From Flavobacteriales bacterium (GTDB taxonomy: Bacteria; Bacteroidota; Bacteroidia; Flavobacteriales_D; CAJJDF01): a stretch of DNA of 64,000 bases. Below are positions 18,017 through 26,331 of the stretch, piece after piece (position 1 is the stretch's first letter; each line of letters begins with the position of its first letter). Made by a program: the position numbers and the translations under genes. The DNA is taken from assembly GCA_018609055.1 (NCBI GenBank), contig JABAYJ010000006.1, positions 322,805-386,804 on the forward strand. Direction: 5' to 3'. The notes beneath the pieces were generated by a model. That model had not been told where the DNA came from. It did not search any database and saw only the letters and a list, made by a program, of their open reading frames with translations.

Positions 18017-18381
18017 TAAAACTAAGACTAGAGATACCAGCTGCAAAAATTACCAAAGGAATTTCGGATATTGAAGAGTTTCAGAATGTCACGATAAGGC
18101 CTATCATTAAGTTTCAGAACGATTTTTTGATACAATTCTATTCTAACCATGCAAGAGGTTACAAAAAAGACTGGGGTTCTATCTCCAATGAAAAGAAAGA
18201 GTTGTTCATTGAAAACTCAATGAACAAAAATCAAAACCTTAAGAATACTTTTATCGGTTCAATAATTGGATATTTCACCAAAGAGGAACAAGATTATTAC
18301 TTCCAAAACAAATCAGAAGTAAACAGAAGGATAGTTCAAATTATAAAGCAAAGAGTGCTCAGTAATTTGCCAATCATATAG
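17995..18381 (+). CDS. Conserved Bacteroidota protein of unknown function
   Basis: 128 residues, cytoplasmic, no signal or membrane helix. The sequence LEIPAAKITKGISDIEEFQN...RPIIKFQNDFL resembles a small Bacteroidota family sometimes labelled glyoxalase, although no glyoxalase metal-binding motifs can be seen. It overlaps the methyltransferase end by 22 bases and precedes the kinase-motif gene by 43 bases. The tight coupling suggests a shared role, perhaps in RNA or translation, but that is inference. Confidence 0.75.
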   Translation: MERGRDLIKLRLEIPAAKITKGISDIEEFQNVTIRPIIKFQNDFLIQFYSNHARGYKKDWGSISNEKKELFIENSMNKNQNLKNTFIGSIIGYFTKEEQDYYFQNKSEVNRRIVQIIKQRVLSNLPII

Positions 18382-18424
18382 AATATAAGTACCTTAAAGC
18401 TTAACCAAAATCTTAAATAGAAGA

Positions 18425-19459
18425 ATGGCTTTCAATCATATTGAGTACAAAAAACCTATTTACAAAATAAAAGCTCCTCTTCGTGATCATTTAGAAGAGT
18501 ACTCTAGGATTGCAGACATTTCTCTTTCTTATGATGACTTACTTCGATACCAGCAACTTATTCCAATAACTGATAATAATGGAAAAGACACCAATTGGTT
18601 TTCGGCTCTTTATCCTATTGCTGAACAAAAATATTTTCAGGAAGAATTAGTAAATATTTATCAGACGTTAGTTGCAGATGGTGATATTCTGAATTTTGTA
18701 AAAGTTGGTAGTATTGATTATTGCTCTTTTGGAAACTCTAAACCATTCAGAATTAAAGTTGTGAATGAAATTAACGATAACTACGATTATTTTTATGTCA
18801 AGAAAGCTGATGCTTCTAGGTTGTATGGATTGGAATTAGAAGAAATATTTTCACCAGATAAAGTAACTTTTTTCGTCAATAAATCTACTTTAATAGAAGA
18901 TCATGTGGTGGGAATACCTTGTGATGAATTCATTAAAAGAAACAAAAAAGTTAAGATTGAAAACAGACTTAGATTCGCTAAAGAATTTGTGAAATTTAAC
19001 GAAAGATGTTTTGTTAGATTATTGGGAGACATGCGTGCATATAATTTTGTAGTAGAAATTACTCAGGATTTTGATAACGTACAATATAGATTACGAGCAA
19101 TGGATTTTGACCAACAGAGTTATGAGGGTCGAAAAAACATGTATCTACCTCAATTCTACAAAGACAATTTGCACTTAGTAGAAGTGGCTCAAGAGCTCCT
19201 TACAGACCAGATGGCTCAACAATACATGAAGCAGGAAAGAGTGGCAATGAAAAAAAGATATTTAGCCTATAAACATAGAACTAGATCCCTTTTAAGAAGA
19301 ATGAAAAAAGATAAAATTTCGACCAAAGAGAATGTTGATACTCTAAAAAAAGAGTTCGCAAAATATTATAACAATCCTCAATTCCTCAACTTTAATACAA
19401 TGGGGCAAATTTTGGAATTACACCTTGAAACTAAATTAGGCATTAAGATATTTAAATAA
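18425..19459 (+). CDS. Uncharacterised protein with protein-kinase-like motifs
   Basis: 344 residues, cytoplasmic. No firm family is recognised. Several motifs occur in the order expected of a kinase or aminoglycoside phosphotransferase fold: YFYVKKAD (123-130, a candidate ATP Lys), a hinge-like VVGIPCDEF (161-169), RLLGDMRAYNFVV (198-210, compare HGDLHxxN) and AMDFDQ (225-230, compare the metal-binding DFG/DFD). The last 90 residues are basic and helical (MKKRYLAYKHRTRSLLRRMK). It starts 43 bases after the conserved unknown gene and ends 3 bases before the alcohol dehydrogenase. Confidence 0.6.
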   Translation: MAFNHIEYKKPIYKIKAPLRDHLEEYSRIADISLSYDDLLRYQQLIPITDNNGKDTNWFSALYPIAEQKYFQEELVNIYQTLVADGDILNFVKVGSIDYCSFGNSKPFRIKVVNEINDNYDYFYVKKADASRLYGLELEEIFSPDKVTFFVNKSTLIEDHVVGIPCDEFIKRNKKVKIENRLRFAKEFVKFNERCFVRLLGDMRAYNFVVEITQDFDNVQYRLRAMDFDQQSYEGRKNMYLPQFYKDNLHLVEVAQELLTDQMAQQYMKQERVAMKKRYLAYKHRTRSLLRRMKKDKISTKENVDTLKKEFAKYYNNPQFLNFNTMGQILELHLETKLGIKIFK

Positions 19460-19462
19460 AAA

Positions 19463-20623
19463 ATGAACAACTTCGAACTATACAATCCGACCAAAATAAT
19501 ATTTGGAAAAGGCGAAATAGCCAAACTAAAAAACGAAATACCAAAAGATGCTAATGTACTCCTACTATTTGGTGGAGGAAGCATAAAGAAAAATGGTATT
19601 TATGAACAAGTAGCTACTGCACTTGAAGGACATAAATGGCAAGAATTTGGAGGAATCCCGCCAAATCCAGAGTACCATGTTTTACTTAAAGCATTAGAAG
19701 TAATTAAAAAAGAAAACATCACTTACCTACTTGCAGTTGGAGGTGGATCTGTAATTGATGGAACTAAGTTTTTATCTTCGGCAGCTTTGTACGAAGGAGA
19801 GGAACCTTGGGATATTTTGGCAAAGAGAATTAGAACCGAAGTAGGAATGCCATTTGGAACTGTACTAACATTGCCAGCAACAGGAAGTGAAATGAATTCT
19901 GGAGCTGTAGTTACTAATAAAAAAACAGAAGAAAAAGTTGGAATGGGAGGACCTGGTTTATTCCCTCAATTCTCCATTTTAGACCCATCTGTAGTAACTT
20001 CTATTCCTGAAAGGCAAATTGCCAATGGATTAGCAGATTCATTTACACACGTGCTTGAACAGTACATGACTTACCCAGTAGGTGCATTATTACAAGACAG
20101 ATTATCGGAAAGTATATTAAGCTCAATTATCGAGACTGCTCCAGTAATAATGGAAGATACTTCTGATTATAAATCGGCAGCTAACTTTATGTGGAATTGC
20201 ACCATGGCTCTTAATGGATTAATCCAGAAAGGAGTACCAACTGATTGGGTAATACATATGATGGGACACGAATTAACAGCTTATTATGGAATAGATCACG
20301 CACGAACTTTGGCTATTTTAACAAAGAGTCATTACACTTATAATCTAACTAGCAAGCAAGCTAAATTGGCTCAATGTGCCGAGCGTGTTTTTGGTATTAC
20401 TGAAGGTGATGAAAAAGAAAAAGCTGAAGCATGTATTGAAGCAATTGAAGAATTCTTCTTATCTTTAGGTATATCCACTACCCTATCTAGCTATACAGAT
20501 AACTTTGAAGGGACTGCTCAAAAAATAGCTGAGCGATTTACAGAAAGAGGTTGGACAGCAATTGGTGAATATGGAAAACTTACTCCTCATGATGTGGAAC
20601 ACATTGTAGAAATGAGCTACTAA
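19463..20623 (+). CDS. Iron-type alcohol dehydrogenase (YqhD/BdhA-like)
   Basis: 386 residues. The cofactor region LAVGGGSVIDGTKF and LPATGSEMN, with metal ligands in DSFTHVLEQY (Asp, His), MMGHELTAYYGIDHA (His, His), mark group III Fe-dependent alcohol dehydrogenases. The overall pattern is that of the NADPH-dependent YqhD/BdhA aldehyde reductases, which detoxify short-chain and lipid-derived aldehydes. It is the last gene of the ribBA run and is followed by the Crp/Fnr gene after 10 bases. Confidence 0.92.
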   Translation: MNNFELYNPTKIIFGKGEIAKLKNEIPKDANVLLLFGGGSIKKNGIYEQVATALEGHKWQEFGGIPPNPEYHVLLKALEVIKKENITYLLAVGGGSVIDGTKFLSSAALYEGEEPWDILAKRIRTEVGMPFGTVLTLPATGSEMNSGAVVTNKKTEEKVGMGGPGLFPQFSILDPSVVTSIPERQIANGLADSFTHVLEQYMTYPVGALLQDRLSESILSSIIETAPVIMEDTSDYKSAANFMWNCTMALNGLIQKGVPTDWVIHMMGHELTAYYGIDHARTLAILTKSHYTYNLTSKQAKLAQCAERVFGITEGDEKEKAEACIEAIEEFFLSLGISTTLSSYTDNFEGTAQKIAERFTERGWTAIGEYGKLTPHDVEHIVEMSY

Positions 20624-20633
20624 GAACAAAAAA

Positions 20634-21224
20634 ATGACCTCTACAGAAAACTCTTTTATAGATTTTATTAGTAATGGACATGACATAACAAATGATGTAT
20701 GTAAAGCCATTGAAAGTAAAATCCTAATTAAAAAGGTTAAGAAAAAAGAGCTTTTACAAAGAAAAGGTGACACTAATCTTAAAGCCTATTACGTAAAAAG
20801 CGGCTTACTTAAGAGCTACACTATTGATGAAAACGGAAAAGAACATATTTTTATGTTTGCTCCCGAAAAATGGATTATTTCTGATATTAATTCTCTTGCT
20901 ATTCCTGGCGGATCGGATTTATTTGTTCAAGCTATAGAAAACACTGAGGTTGAAGTAATATCTCCTGAGATATTTCAATTAATATCTGATGACAAAAACA
21001 ATAGCCATCTTAAAGAGGTAAATAAATTACACAGAAGAAACGCAGTGCTCCAAAAAAGGATAATTTCATTGATGAGCCAAACAGCTATTGAGCGTTATAA
21101 TGATTTTATAAAGACCTATCCTGGAATTGTACAAAGAGTTCCTCAAAAAATGATAGCCTCCTATTTAGGGATTACACCTCAAGCACTTAGCAAATCTATT
21201 TCTCAGGCATCAGCTAAACGATAA
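20634..21224 (+). CDS. Crp/Fnr-family transcriptional regulator
   Basis: 196 residues. A cyclic-nucleotide-binding-type beta roll fills residues 1-120 (YYVKSGLLKSYTIDENGKEHIFMFAPE), followed by the dimer helix and an abbreviated winged helix in which RVPQKMIASYLGITPQALSKS is the DNA-recognition HTH. There are no Fnr-type cysteines and the classic cAMP residues are not seen. This is the common Bacteroidota form of unknown ligand. It sits directly before the photolyase, reminiscent of LdrP, the light-induced Crp/Fnr protein of Thermus that activates phr and crtB. Confidence 0.9.
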   Translation: MTSTENSFIDFISNGHDITNDVCKAIESKILIKKVKKKELLQRKGDTNLKAYYVKSGLLKSYTIDENGKEHIFMFAPEKWIISDINSLAIPGGSDLFVQAIENTEVEVISPEIFQLISDDKNNSHLKEVNKLHRRNAVLQKRIISLMSQTAIERYNDFIKTYPGIVQRVPQKMIASYLGITPQALSKSISQASAKR

Positions 21225-21244
21225 TGTTATCATTTGTTAATGTT

Positions 21245-21270
21245 TTGGAATAATATTCCATTTACATTTG
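21245..21270 (+). promoter_or_regulatory. Promoter-like elements with an internal palindrome
   Basis: TTG (21245-21247) and TACATTTG (21263-21270, exact TAnnTTTG) are 15 bases apart, slightly short. Between them lies the palindrome TGGAATAATATTCCA (21246-21260), placed as an operator would be. The output would be a short RNA ending at the terminator at 21346, or the photolyase mRNA on read-through. Confidence 0.4.
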
Positions 21271-21286
21271 ACTTTGAGAAAGTACA

Positions 21287-21310
21287 TTGTTTAAAATATA
21301 GGTTAAACAA
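21287..21310. promoter_or_regulatory. Inverted repeat TTGTTTAA-N8-TTAAACAA
   Basis: Perfect 8-base arms at 21287-21294 and 21303-21310. The arms are the same as those flanking the crtI start, but the spacer is 8 rather than 16. A further single TTAAACAA lies at 21351-21358. It could be an operator, or a weak hairpin in the leader RNA. Confidence 0.4.
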
Positions 21311-21312
21311 AT

Positions 21313-21347
21313 AAAAAAGTCTGAGCTTTATGTTCGGACTTTTTTTT
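21313..21347 (+). terminator. Hairpin terminator between Crp/Fnr gene and photolyase
   Basis: A stem from AAAAAAGTCTGA (21313-21324) pairs with TCGGACTTTTTT (21334-21345, one T-G pair), and the T-run continues to 21347. It ends transcripts from the Crp/Fnr side and lies 80 bases before the photolyase ATG. Confidence 0.8.
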
Positions 21348-21426
21348 GAATTAAACAATGAATACTTGACATCTAACCCCAATAAAAGTAACTTAGTAAT
21401 ACCAATAAAAAACTACTATTTTACTT

Positions 21427-22710
21427 ATGAAAATCAATGTATTCTGGTTGCGAAGAGATTTAAGGTTAACTGATAATGTCGGTTTTTCTGAAGCGCTAAA
21501 AAGTGATTTACCTGTACTCCCTATTTTTATTTTTGATAAAAAAATTCTGGATGAACTCCCTGAAGATGATGCGCGTGTAAATTTTATTCATGACACTTTA
21601 TCGGAGATGAATGTTCAGCTAAAAGGAAATAAAACAGGAATAAGAGGCTATTATGGAGAACCAAAAGAATGTATTGACGAGCTAATTAGCGAATATGAAG
21701 TAGGCTCAATTTACACCAACAGAGATTACGAGCCTTATGCTTTGGATAGGGACAAAGACATGACTAGTTATTTGGCTAAAAAAGGAATTGATTTTCAGAC
21801 TTATAAAGACCAAGTAATATTCGAAAAAGATGAAGTTACCAAAGATGATGGAAAGCCTTACACGGTTTATACTCCTTTTAAAAACAAATGGTTATCACAT
21901 TTTGATGAAGCTACAATGATTCAAGATCATAAACTGAATCTTGATAATTGCTTAGAAGGAGATTTTGATTTTCCTTCGTTAAGTGATATGAGTTTTGAAG
22001 AAAGCACGATTAAAGTACGTCCTATTGATTTATCTCAATTAGATGATTACGAAAAAACCAGAGATTTTCCAGCAACTGATGGAACGAGCTACCTTGGGCC
22101 TCACTTGCGTTTTGGAACTGTAAGTGTAAGAAGTATCATTCGTGATATTGAAAAGAAAGATGCTGTGTTCTTGAGCGAATTAATTTGGAGAGAGTTCTTT
22201 ATGCAAATCATGTTTCACTTTCCTAAAGTGATTACCAACAATTTTAAAGCTAAATATGATGGCATAAAATGGAGGAATGATAAAGATGATTTTGAAAAAT
22301 GGTGCAAAGGAAAAACTGGCTACCCAATGGTAGATGCCGGAATGCGTCAACTAAATAAAACTGGATATATGCACAACCGAGTGCGAATGGTAACAGCAAG
22401 TTTTTTGGTAAAGCATTTACTAATAGACTGGAAATGGGGAGAAGCTTATTTTGCGAAAAAACTACTGGATTACGAATTAGCATCTAATAACGGAAATTGG
22501 CAATGGTCAGCAGGAACAGGTTGTGACTCTGCTCCGTACTTTAGAATTTTTAATCCGGAATCGCAATTAACTAAGTTTGATAAAGGAATGAAATATGTAG
22601 GAACTTGGGCTCCAGAATATTTGGAGCTAATCTATACCAATCCAATGGTAGATCATAAGTTCGCAAGAGAAAGGTGTTTGGCTACTTACAAAGAAGGAAT
22701 TGAATCTTAG
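21427..22710 (+). CDS. Deoxyribodipyrimidine photolyase (class I cryptochrome/photolyase family)
   Basis: 427 residues. The N-terminal alpha/beta antenna domain opens VFWLRRDLRLTDN. The FAD domain contains ELIWREFFMQIMFHFP, GYPMVDAGMRQLNKTGYMHN and ASNNGNWQWSAGTGCDSAPY, which hold the FAD-binding and cyclobutane-dimer-binding residues and the Trp electron relay. It should repair UV-made pyrimidine dimers using blue light. The next gene follows after 3 bases. Its place beside a Crp/Fnr gene and near the carotenoid genes fits a light-response island. Confidence 0.95.
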   Translation: MKINVFWLRRDLRLTDNVGFSEALKSDLPVLPIFIFDKKILDELPEDDARVNFIHDTLSEMNVQLKGNKTGIRGYYGEPKECIDELISEYEVGSIYTNRDYEPYALDRDKDMTSYLAKKGIDFQTYKDQVIFEKDEVTKDDGKPYTVYTPFKNKWLSHFDEATMIQDHKLNLDNCLEGDFDFPSLSDMSFEESTIKVRPIDLSQLDDYEKTRDFPATDGTSYLGPHLRFGTVSVRSIIRDIEKKDAVFLSELIWREFFMQIMFHFPKVITNNFKAKYDGIKWRNDKDDFEKWCKGKTGYPMVDAGMRQLNKTGYMHNRVRMVTASFLVKHLLIDWKWGEAYFAKKLLDYELASNNGNWQWSAGTGCDSAPYFRIFNPESQLTKFDKGMKYVGTWAPEYLELIYTNPMVDHKFARERCLATYKEGIES

Positions 22711-22713
22711 ATT

Positions 22714-23616
22714 ATGAATATACTTATCACAGGAGGGACAGGACTTATAGGCAAAAGATTAACTGAAATTTTGATAGAGAAAGGTCACTCAGTATCTATA
22801 CTTAGTCGCTCCAAAAAACAATCGGACAAGGTAAATTATTACACCTGGAATATTGCTAATCAAGAAATTGAAGAAGAAGCAATAAAACAATTAGATGTGA
22901 TTGTCCATTTGGCTGGTGCTAATGTTGGAGAAGGAAGATGGACCAACAAAAGAAAAAAAGAAATTATTGATAGTAGAGTTGACTCAGGAAACCTACTATT
23001 TGAATCAGTAAAAAAACACAATCCAAAACTTAAAGCATTCATATCATCCTCGGCCATTGGTTATTACGGAATGGTAAACTCTAATTCTATTTTTGAAGAA
23101 AGTGACCCATCCGGCTCTGATTTTCTTGCAGAAGTTTGTGTGAAATGGGAAGAAACTGCGAATAAATTTAATGAACTAAACACTAGAGTTGCAATAGTAC
23201 GAACAGGGGTAGTTTTGGATAAAAATGATGGAGCTTTAGCAAAATTATTAACTCCTATCAAACTAGGAATTGGTTCTGCTTTAGGCTCTGGAAAACAAGC
23301 TATGCCTTGGATTCATTTAGAAGATATTTGTGATATATACACTCACTTAATCGAAAACGAATCCCTTTCGGGAATATATAATGGAGTTGCTCCAAGTAAC
23401 GATAACAATAAAGAGTTTAGTAGGGCTGTTGCCAAAGTATTAAACAAACCATTTTGGTTTCCTGCTGTTCCAGCATTCGCTCTTAAACTATTAATGGGAG
23501 AGCAATCAGTTATTGCATTAAAAGGGAGCCATATTTCTGCTAAAAAAATTGAGACTAGTGGTTTTAAGTTTAAATACTCTAAACTAAAAGAAGCACTCAT
23601 AAACCTACTAGACTAA
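22714..23616 (+). CDS. TIGR01777 family NAD(P)-dependent epimerase (YfcH/SDR39U1-like)
   Basis: 300 residues, an extended short-chain dehydrogenase. ILITGGTGLIGKRL (3-16) is the cofactor-binding loop, VIVHLAGANVGEGRW is the family hallmark, and SSAIGYYG holds the Tyr. MPWIHLEDICDIY and a C-terminal DUF1731-type region (PFWFPAVPAFALKLLMGE) agree with TIGR01777. The reaction is unknown. The gene starts 3 bases after the photolyase; this pairing is often seen in light-inducible bacterial clusters. Confidence 0.93.
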   Translation: MNILITGGTGLIGKRLTEILIEKGHSVSILSRSKKQSDKVNYYTWNIANQEIEEEAIKQLDVIVHLAGANVGEGRWTNKRKKEIIDSRVDSGNLLFESVKKHNPKLKAFISSSAIGYYGMVNSNSIFEESDPSGSDFLAEVCVKWEETANKFNELNTRVAIVRTGVVLDKNDGALAKLLTPIKLGIGSALGSGKQAMPWIHLEDICDIYTHLIENESLSGIYNGVAPSNDNNKEFSRAVAKVLNKPFWFPAVPAFALKLLMGEQSVIALKGSHISAKKIETSGFKFKYSKLKEALINLLD

Positions 23617-23660
23617 CTTACCTTTATTATTAGTAACTTCAAGTGACAAAAACAACTTTT

Positions 23661-24431
23661 ATGAAACAGTTAAGTGTTCTTCTTATTTTCTTATTGTTAG
23701 GCTTCTATTCTTGTAAAAAGGAACCAGCACCAGAAGAAACAATAACAACAGAAGAGGTTGCTCCTACTTCATTCACAAAAAGAGTTTTACTTGAAGACTA
23801 CACAAAGCATTGCCAATATTGCATTCCTGTTAATGCTCTTGTAGACTCACTTAAAGATAGTTACCCAAATAGAACCTTAATCCCAGTTTTACACGGAGTT
23901 TATCATTCTACGCAAATATCTTTTTACGATTCAATGGACGTTTATTTTCCATTCTCTTCATTCCCTAAAGGAATGGTGAATAGAACTATAGCAACAAACT
24001 CTGGATCTGATGACGGAAAGTACATCATGACTAAGGAAAGTTGGATTTCAAATATTGATTCTGAACTTCTTAAAAAGGCAGATTTTGGATTAAAAATCTC
24101 AACAAAATTAAGTGGTAACTCACTTGATATAGATGTGACTACTGCAGGACTTAAATCTGATAACAACATTAAACTTACTATTTTTATTGTTGAGAACAAT
24201 AGCTTTTATAGAGCTGTAAGAAAAGTAGTTACCCAAAATTTAGGAGACCCAATTTCAATCTCTAAAAATGAATTGCAGACTAACATTTATTCTGGAGTAG
24301 ATATTGATGGATTATCAATAAACAAAGTTTCTGTGGTTGCTTTATTACATTATTTTAACCCAAGTATTAATGAATACGAAGTACTTAATGTAAACGAAAC
24401 TTTAGCTGGTAACTCTGTTGACTGGGATTAG
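23661..24431 (+). CDS. Omp28-related lipoprotein
   Basis: 256 residues from the ATG at 23661. A GTG 18 bases earlier is possible, but the ATG gives the cleaner lipoprotein signal MKQLSVLLIFLLLGFYSCKK. The thioredoxin-like start of the mature domain, VLLEDYTKHCQYCIPV, keeps a CxxC pair as in Omp28-type proteins (first described as a Porphyromonas outer membrane protein). It should be anchored in an outer membrane. The stop overlaps that of idi from the other strand by 4 bases. Another Omp28-like gene lies at 35348. Confidence 0.85.
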   Translation: MKQLSVLLIFLLLGFYSCKKEPAPEETITTEEVAPTSFTKRVLLEDYTKHCQYCIPVNALVDSLKDSYPNRTLIPVLHGVYHSTQISFYDSMDVYFPFSSFPKGMVNRTIATNSGSDDGKYIMTKESWISNIDSELLKKADFGLKISTKLSGNSLDIDVTTAGLKSDNNIKLTIFIVENNSFYRAVRKVVTQNLGDPISISKNELQTNIYSGVDIDGLSINKVSVVALLHYFNPSINEYEVLNVNETLAGNSVDWD

Positions 24432-24943
24432 TTTAGTTCCTTTTTCACCCTATCAAATAAAATTTTGAACCACTCGGTAAATTCATTTGGATTGGTTGTT
24501 ATTTCCGACTCTAAGTCGGTAGTAGAAATATATCGATAGCTCTCTACTTCTTCTGGATTAACTTTAGGAACATTTTCGGTATTACCAATAAAAACGTGAT
24601 CAAGCTCATGCTCAATCATATCTCCATCAAGCTCAGCTTTGTATTGAAAACTAAACGCTTTTTTAAGTGGTGATTGCATTCCCATTTCTTCTTTCAGTCT
24701 TCTGTGAGCAGCAATAATAGTATCTTCTCCACTCATTGGATGGGTACAAGCAGTATTGCTCCAAAGTAAACTTGAATGATATTTATGTGCAGCTCTTTGT
24801 TGAAGTAACCATTTACCTTTAGAATTGAAAACAAGTACAGAAATAGCTCTATGTAAAACTCCCTTTCTGTGAGCTTCCATTTTCTCCATTTCCCCAAGAA
24901 CTTCATCATTCTCGTTAACTAATATTACTAAATCTGGATTCAA
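24428..24943 (-). CDS. idi: Isopentenyl-diphosphate delta-isomerase, type 1
   Basis: 171 residues of the Nudix fold. It interconverts IPP and DMAPP, the isoprenoid building units. NTACTHPMSGED holds the catalytic Cys, RRLKEEMGM is the Nudix-type helix, and EHELDHVF holds the catalytic Glu and metal ligands. Translation starts at TTG (24943), overlapping the previous stop as TTGA; the next Met would remove the conserved first strand. It is the last gene of the crtI-crtB cluster, supplying DMAPP for carotenoids. Confidence 0.95.
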   Translation of the reverse strand: MNPDLVILVNENDEVLGEMEKMEAHRKGVLHRAISVLVFNSKGKWLLQQRAAHKYHSSLLWSNTACTHPMSGEDTIIAAHRRLKEEMGMQSPLKKAFSFQYKAELDGDMIEHELDHVFIGNTENVPKVNPEEVESYRYISTTDLESEITTNPNEFTEWFKILFDRVKKELN

Positions 24944-25452
24944 ATTGCCTTATATTTTTTTGCTAATTTATTAAATTCATTTAGCTTACCCGAAGTAATC
25001 AAGGCTTTTAAAATATCTTTTTTAGTCTCGTTAGGAATTTTAGCAGAATCAATATTCTTTAAAAGAAAAGCTTTATCTGAAGCTATCTCAGAGCTATAGC
25101 TTAAGAAAGAAGGGGCATTTATTTGAACAAGAATTCTTAAATGGATATTCTCAACATTCTTATTAATTTTAATAGCTTTTTCTAGGAGCTCTTTACCTTC
25201 ATTAAAATATGATAGCTTAGAAAAAGGATTAGAAATATATTGAGCCATCATCATTTTACAAACTGCTTTGTAAGCTCTTATTGTAACTGAGTTCTGTATA
25301 TTATTATCTTCAATTTCAGTTGCCAAAAATTTCTCGGCAGTAACCATATTGTTGATATCCTTAAATGATTTTCTAAAATAGGAGATATCTTCACCTGAAA
25401 AAACAATTCCAGATAACAATAAGAAGATTAACAAAAGTGTCCTCATCTTCAT
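24940..25452 (-). CDS. Secreted helical protein of unknown function in the carotenoid operon
   Basis: 170 residues. A signal peptide (MKMRTLLLIFLLLSGIVFSG) is followed by a helical, TPR-like soluble domain (e.g. NPFSKLSYFNEGKELLEKAI, then NIHLRILVQINAPSFL). I do not recognise a named family. It is coupled on both sides: ATGA overlap with the crtB stop and TTGA overlap with idi. Being locked between crtB and idi suggests a role tied to carotenoid production or its envelope use, though a periplasmic place is unexpected for a biosynthetic enzyme. Confidence 0.75.
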   Translation of the reverse strand: MKMRTLLLIFLLLSGIVFSGEDISYFRKSFKDINNMVTAEKFLATEIEDNNIQNSVTIRAYKAVCKMMMAQYISNPFSKLSYFNEGKELLEKAIKINKNVENIHLRILVQINAPSFLSYSSEIASDKAFLLKNIDSAKIPNETKKDILKALITSGKLNEFNKLAKKYKAI

Positions 25453-26294
25453 ATCATTCTCATTTTATAATCGAAATACGATTTAGTTAACAGTGCAAAC
25501 TTCATTGGATTACTTACTCTAATCCTATTTGCTTTAATATCTTCTACATCAGATTTAACTAGCTTATTAAGCAACTTACTGTAATATTTAAAGGCTGTAT
25601 AAACACCAAATTTTGCAGAATCTGGCAACATTTTTATGCCGACAAGTGCAGCATCAAAATCACTTTGAATCTCAGTAATAATCTCAACTTTATTATCTTC
25701 ACTTAATCCTAACCCTTCTAAATGAGGAAAGTACACTCGATTTAACTCTTCTGAATCTGCTTTTAAATCACGTAAAAAATTAACTTTTTGAAATGCACTT
25801 CCTAAACGCATTGCAGGAGCTTTCAATTTTTCATACATTGCTTCGTCTCCTTCTACAAATACTTTCAAGCACATTAACCCTACGACATCAGCAGAACCAT
25901 AAATATATTCTTCATAATCTTTGGTAGTAGAATAAATTGATTTATTTAAATCGAATTTCATACTTTTCATAAAAGCATTTACTAATTCATAATCAATATT
26001 ATGTCTTTTAAGAACATCTTGAAATGAATTCAAAATAGGATTTAAACTAATACCTCTTTCAATCGCTAAATTTAAATCTCGTTCAAATTCATTAATCAAA
26101 GTTTCTTTATCGTAATCATGAAAAGTATCTACAATCTCATCTGCAAAGCGAACAAATCCATAAATAGCATGTATATCATCTTGGATCCTTGACGAAAGCA
26201 TCTTTACAGCCAATGAAAAGGAAGTACTGTAATTATTAGTTACAATCTTACTCGATTCAAACGATACTTTATCAAAAAGGCTTTTCTCACTCAT
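25449..26294 (-). CDS. crtB: Phytoene/squalene synthase family protein (phytoene synthase)
   Basis: 281 residues, all-helical trans-isoprenyl diphosphate synthase. It joins two geranylgeranyl diphosphates into phytoene. The two Asp-rich motifs are FVRFADEIVDTFHDYD (DEIVD) and FLRDLKADSEE (RDLxxD), which bind the diphosphates through magnesium. It starts 37 bases after crtI and overlaps the secreted protein gene (ATGA), so crtI-crtB-unknown-idi is one operon. Confidence 0.95.
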   Translation of the reverse strand: MSEKSLFDKVSFESSKIVTNNYSTSFSLAVKMLSSRIQDDIHAIYGFVRFADEIVDTFHDYDKETLINEFERDLNLAIERGISLNPILNSFQDVLKRHNIDYELVNAFMKSMKFDLNKSIYSTTKDYEEYIYGSADVVGLMCLKVFVEGDEAMYEKLKAPAMRLGSAFQKVNFLRDLKADSEELNRVYFPHLEGLGLSEDNKVEIITEIQSDFDAALVGIKMLPDSAKFGVYTAFKYYSKLLNKLVKSDVEDIKANRIRVSNPMKFALLTKSYFDYKMRMI

Positions 26295-26331
26295 ATTGTT
26301 CTTAATATAGGTATTCCTATCTACTTTGTAT

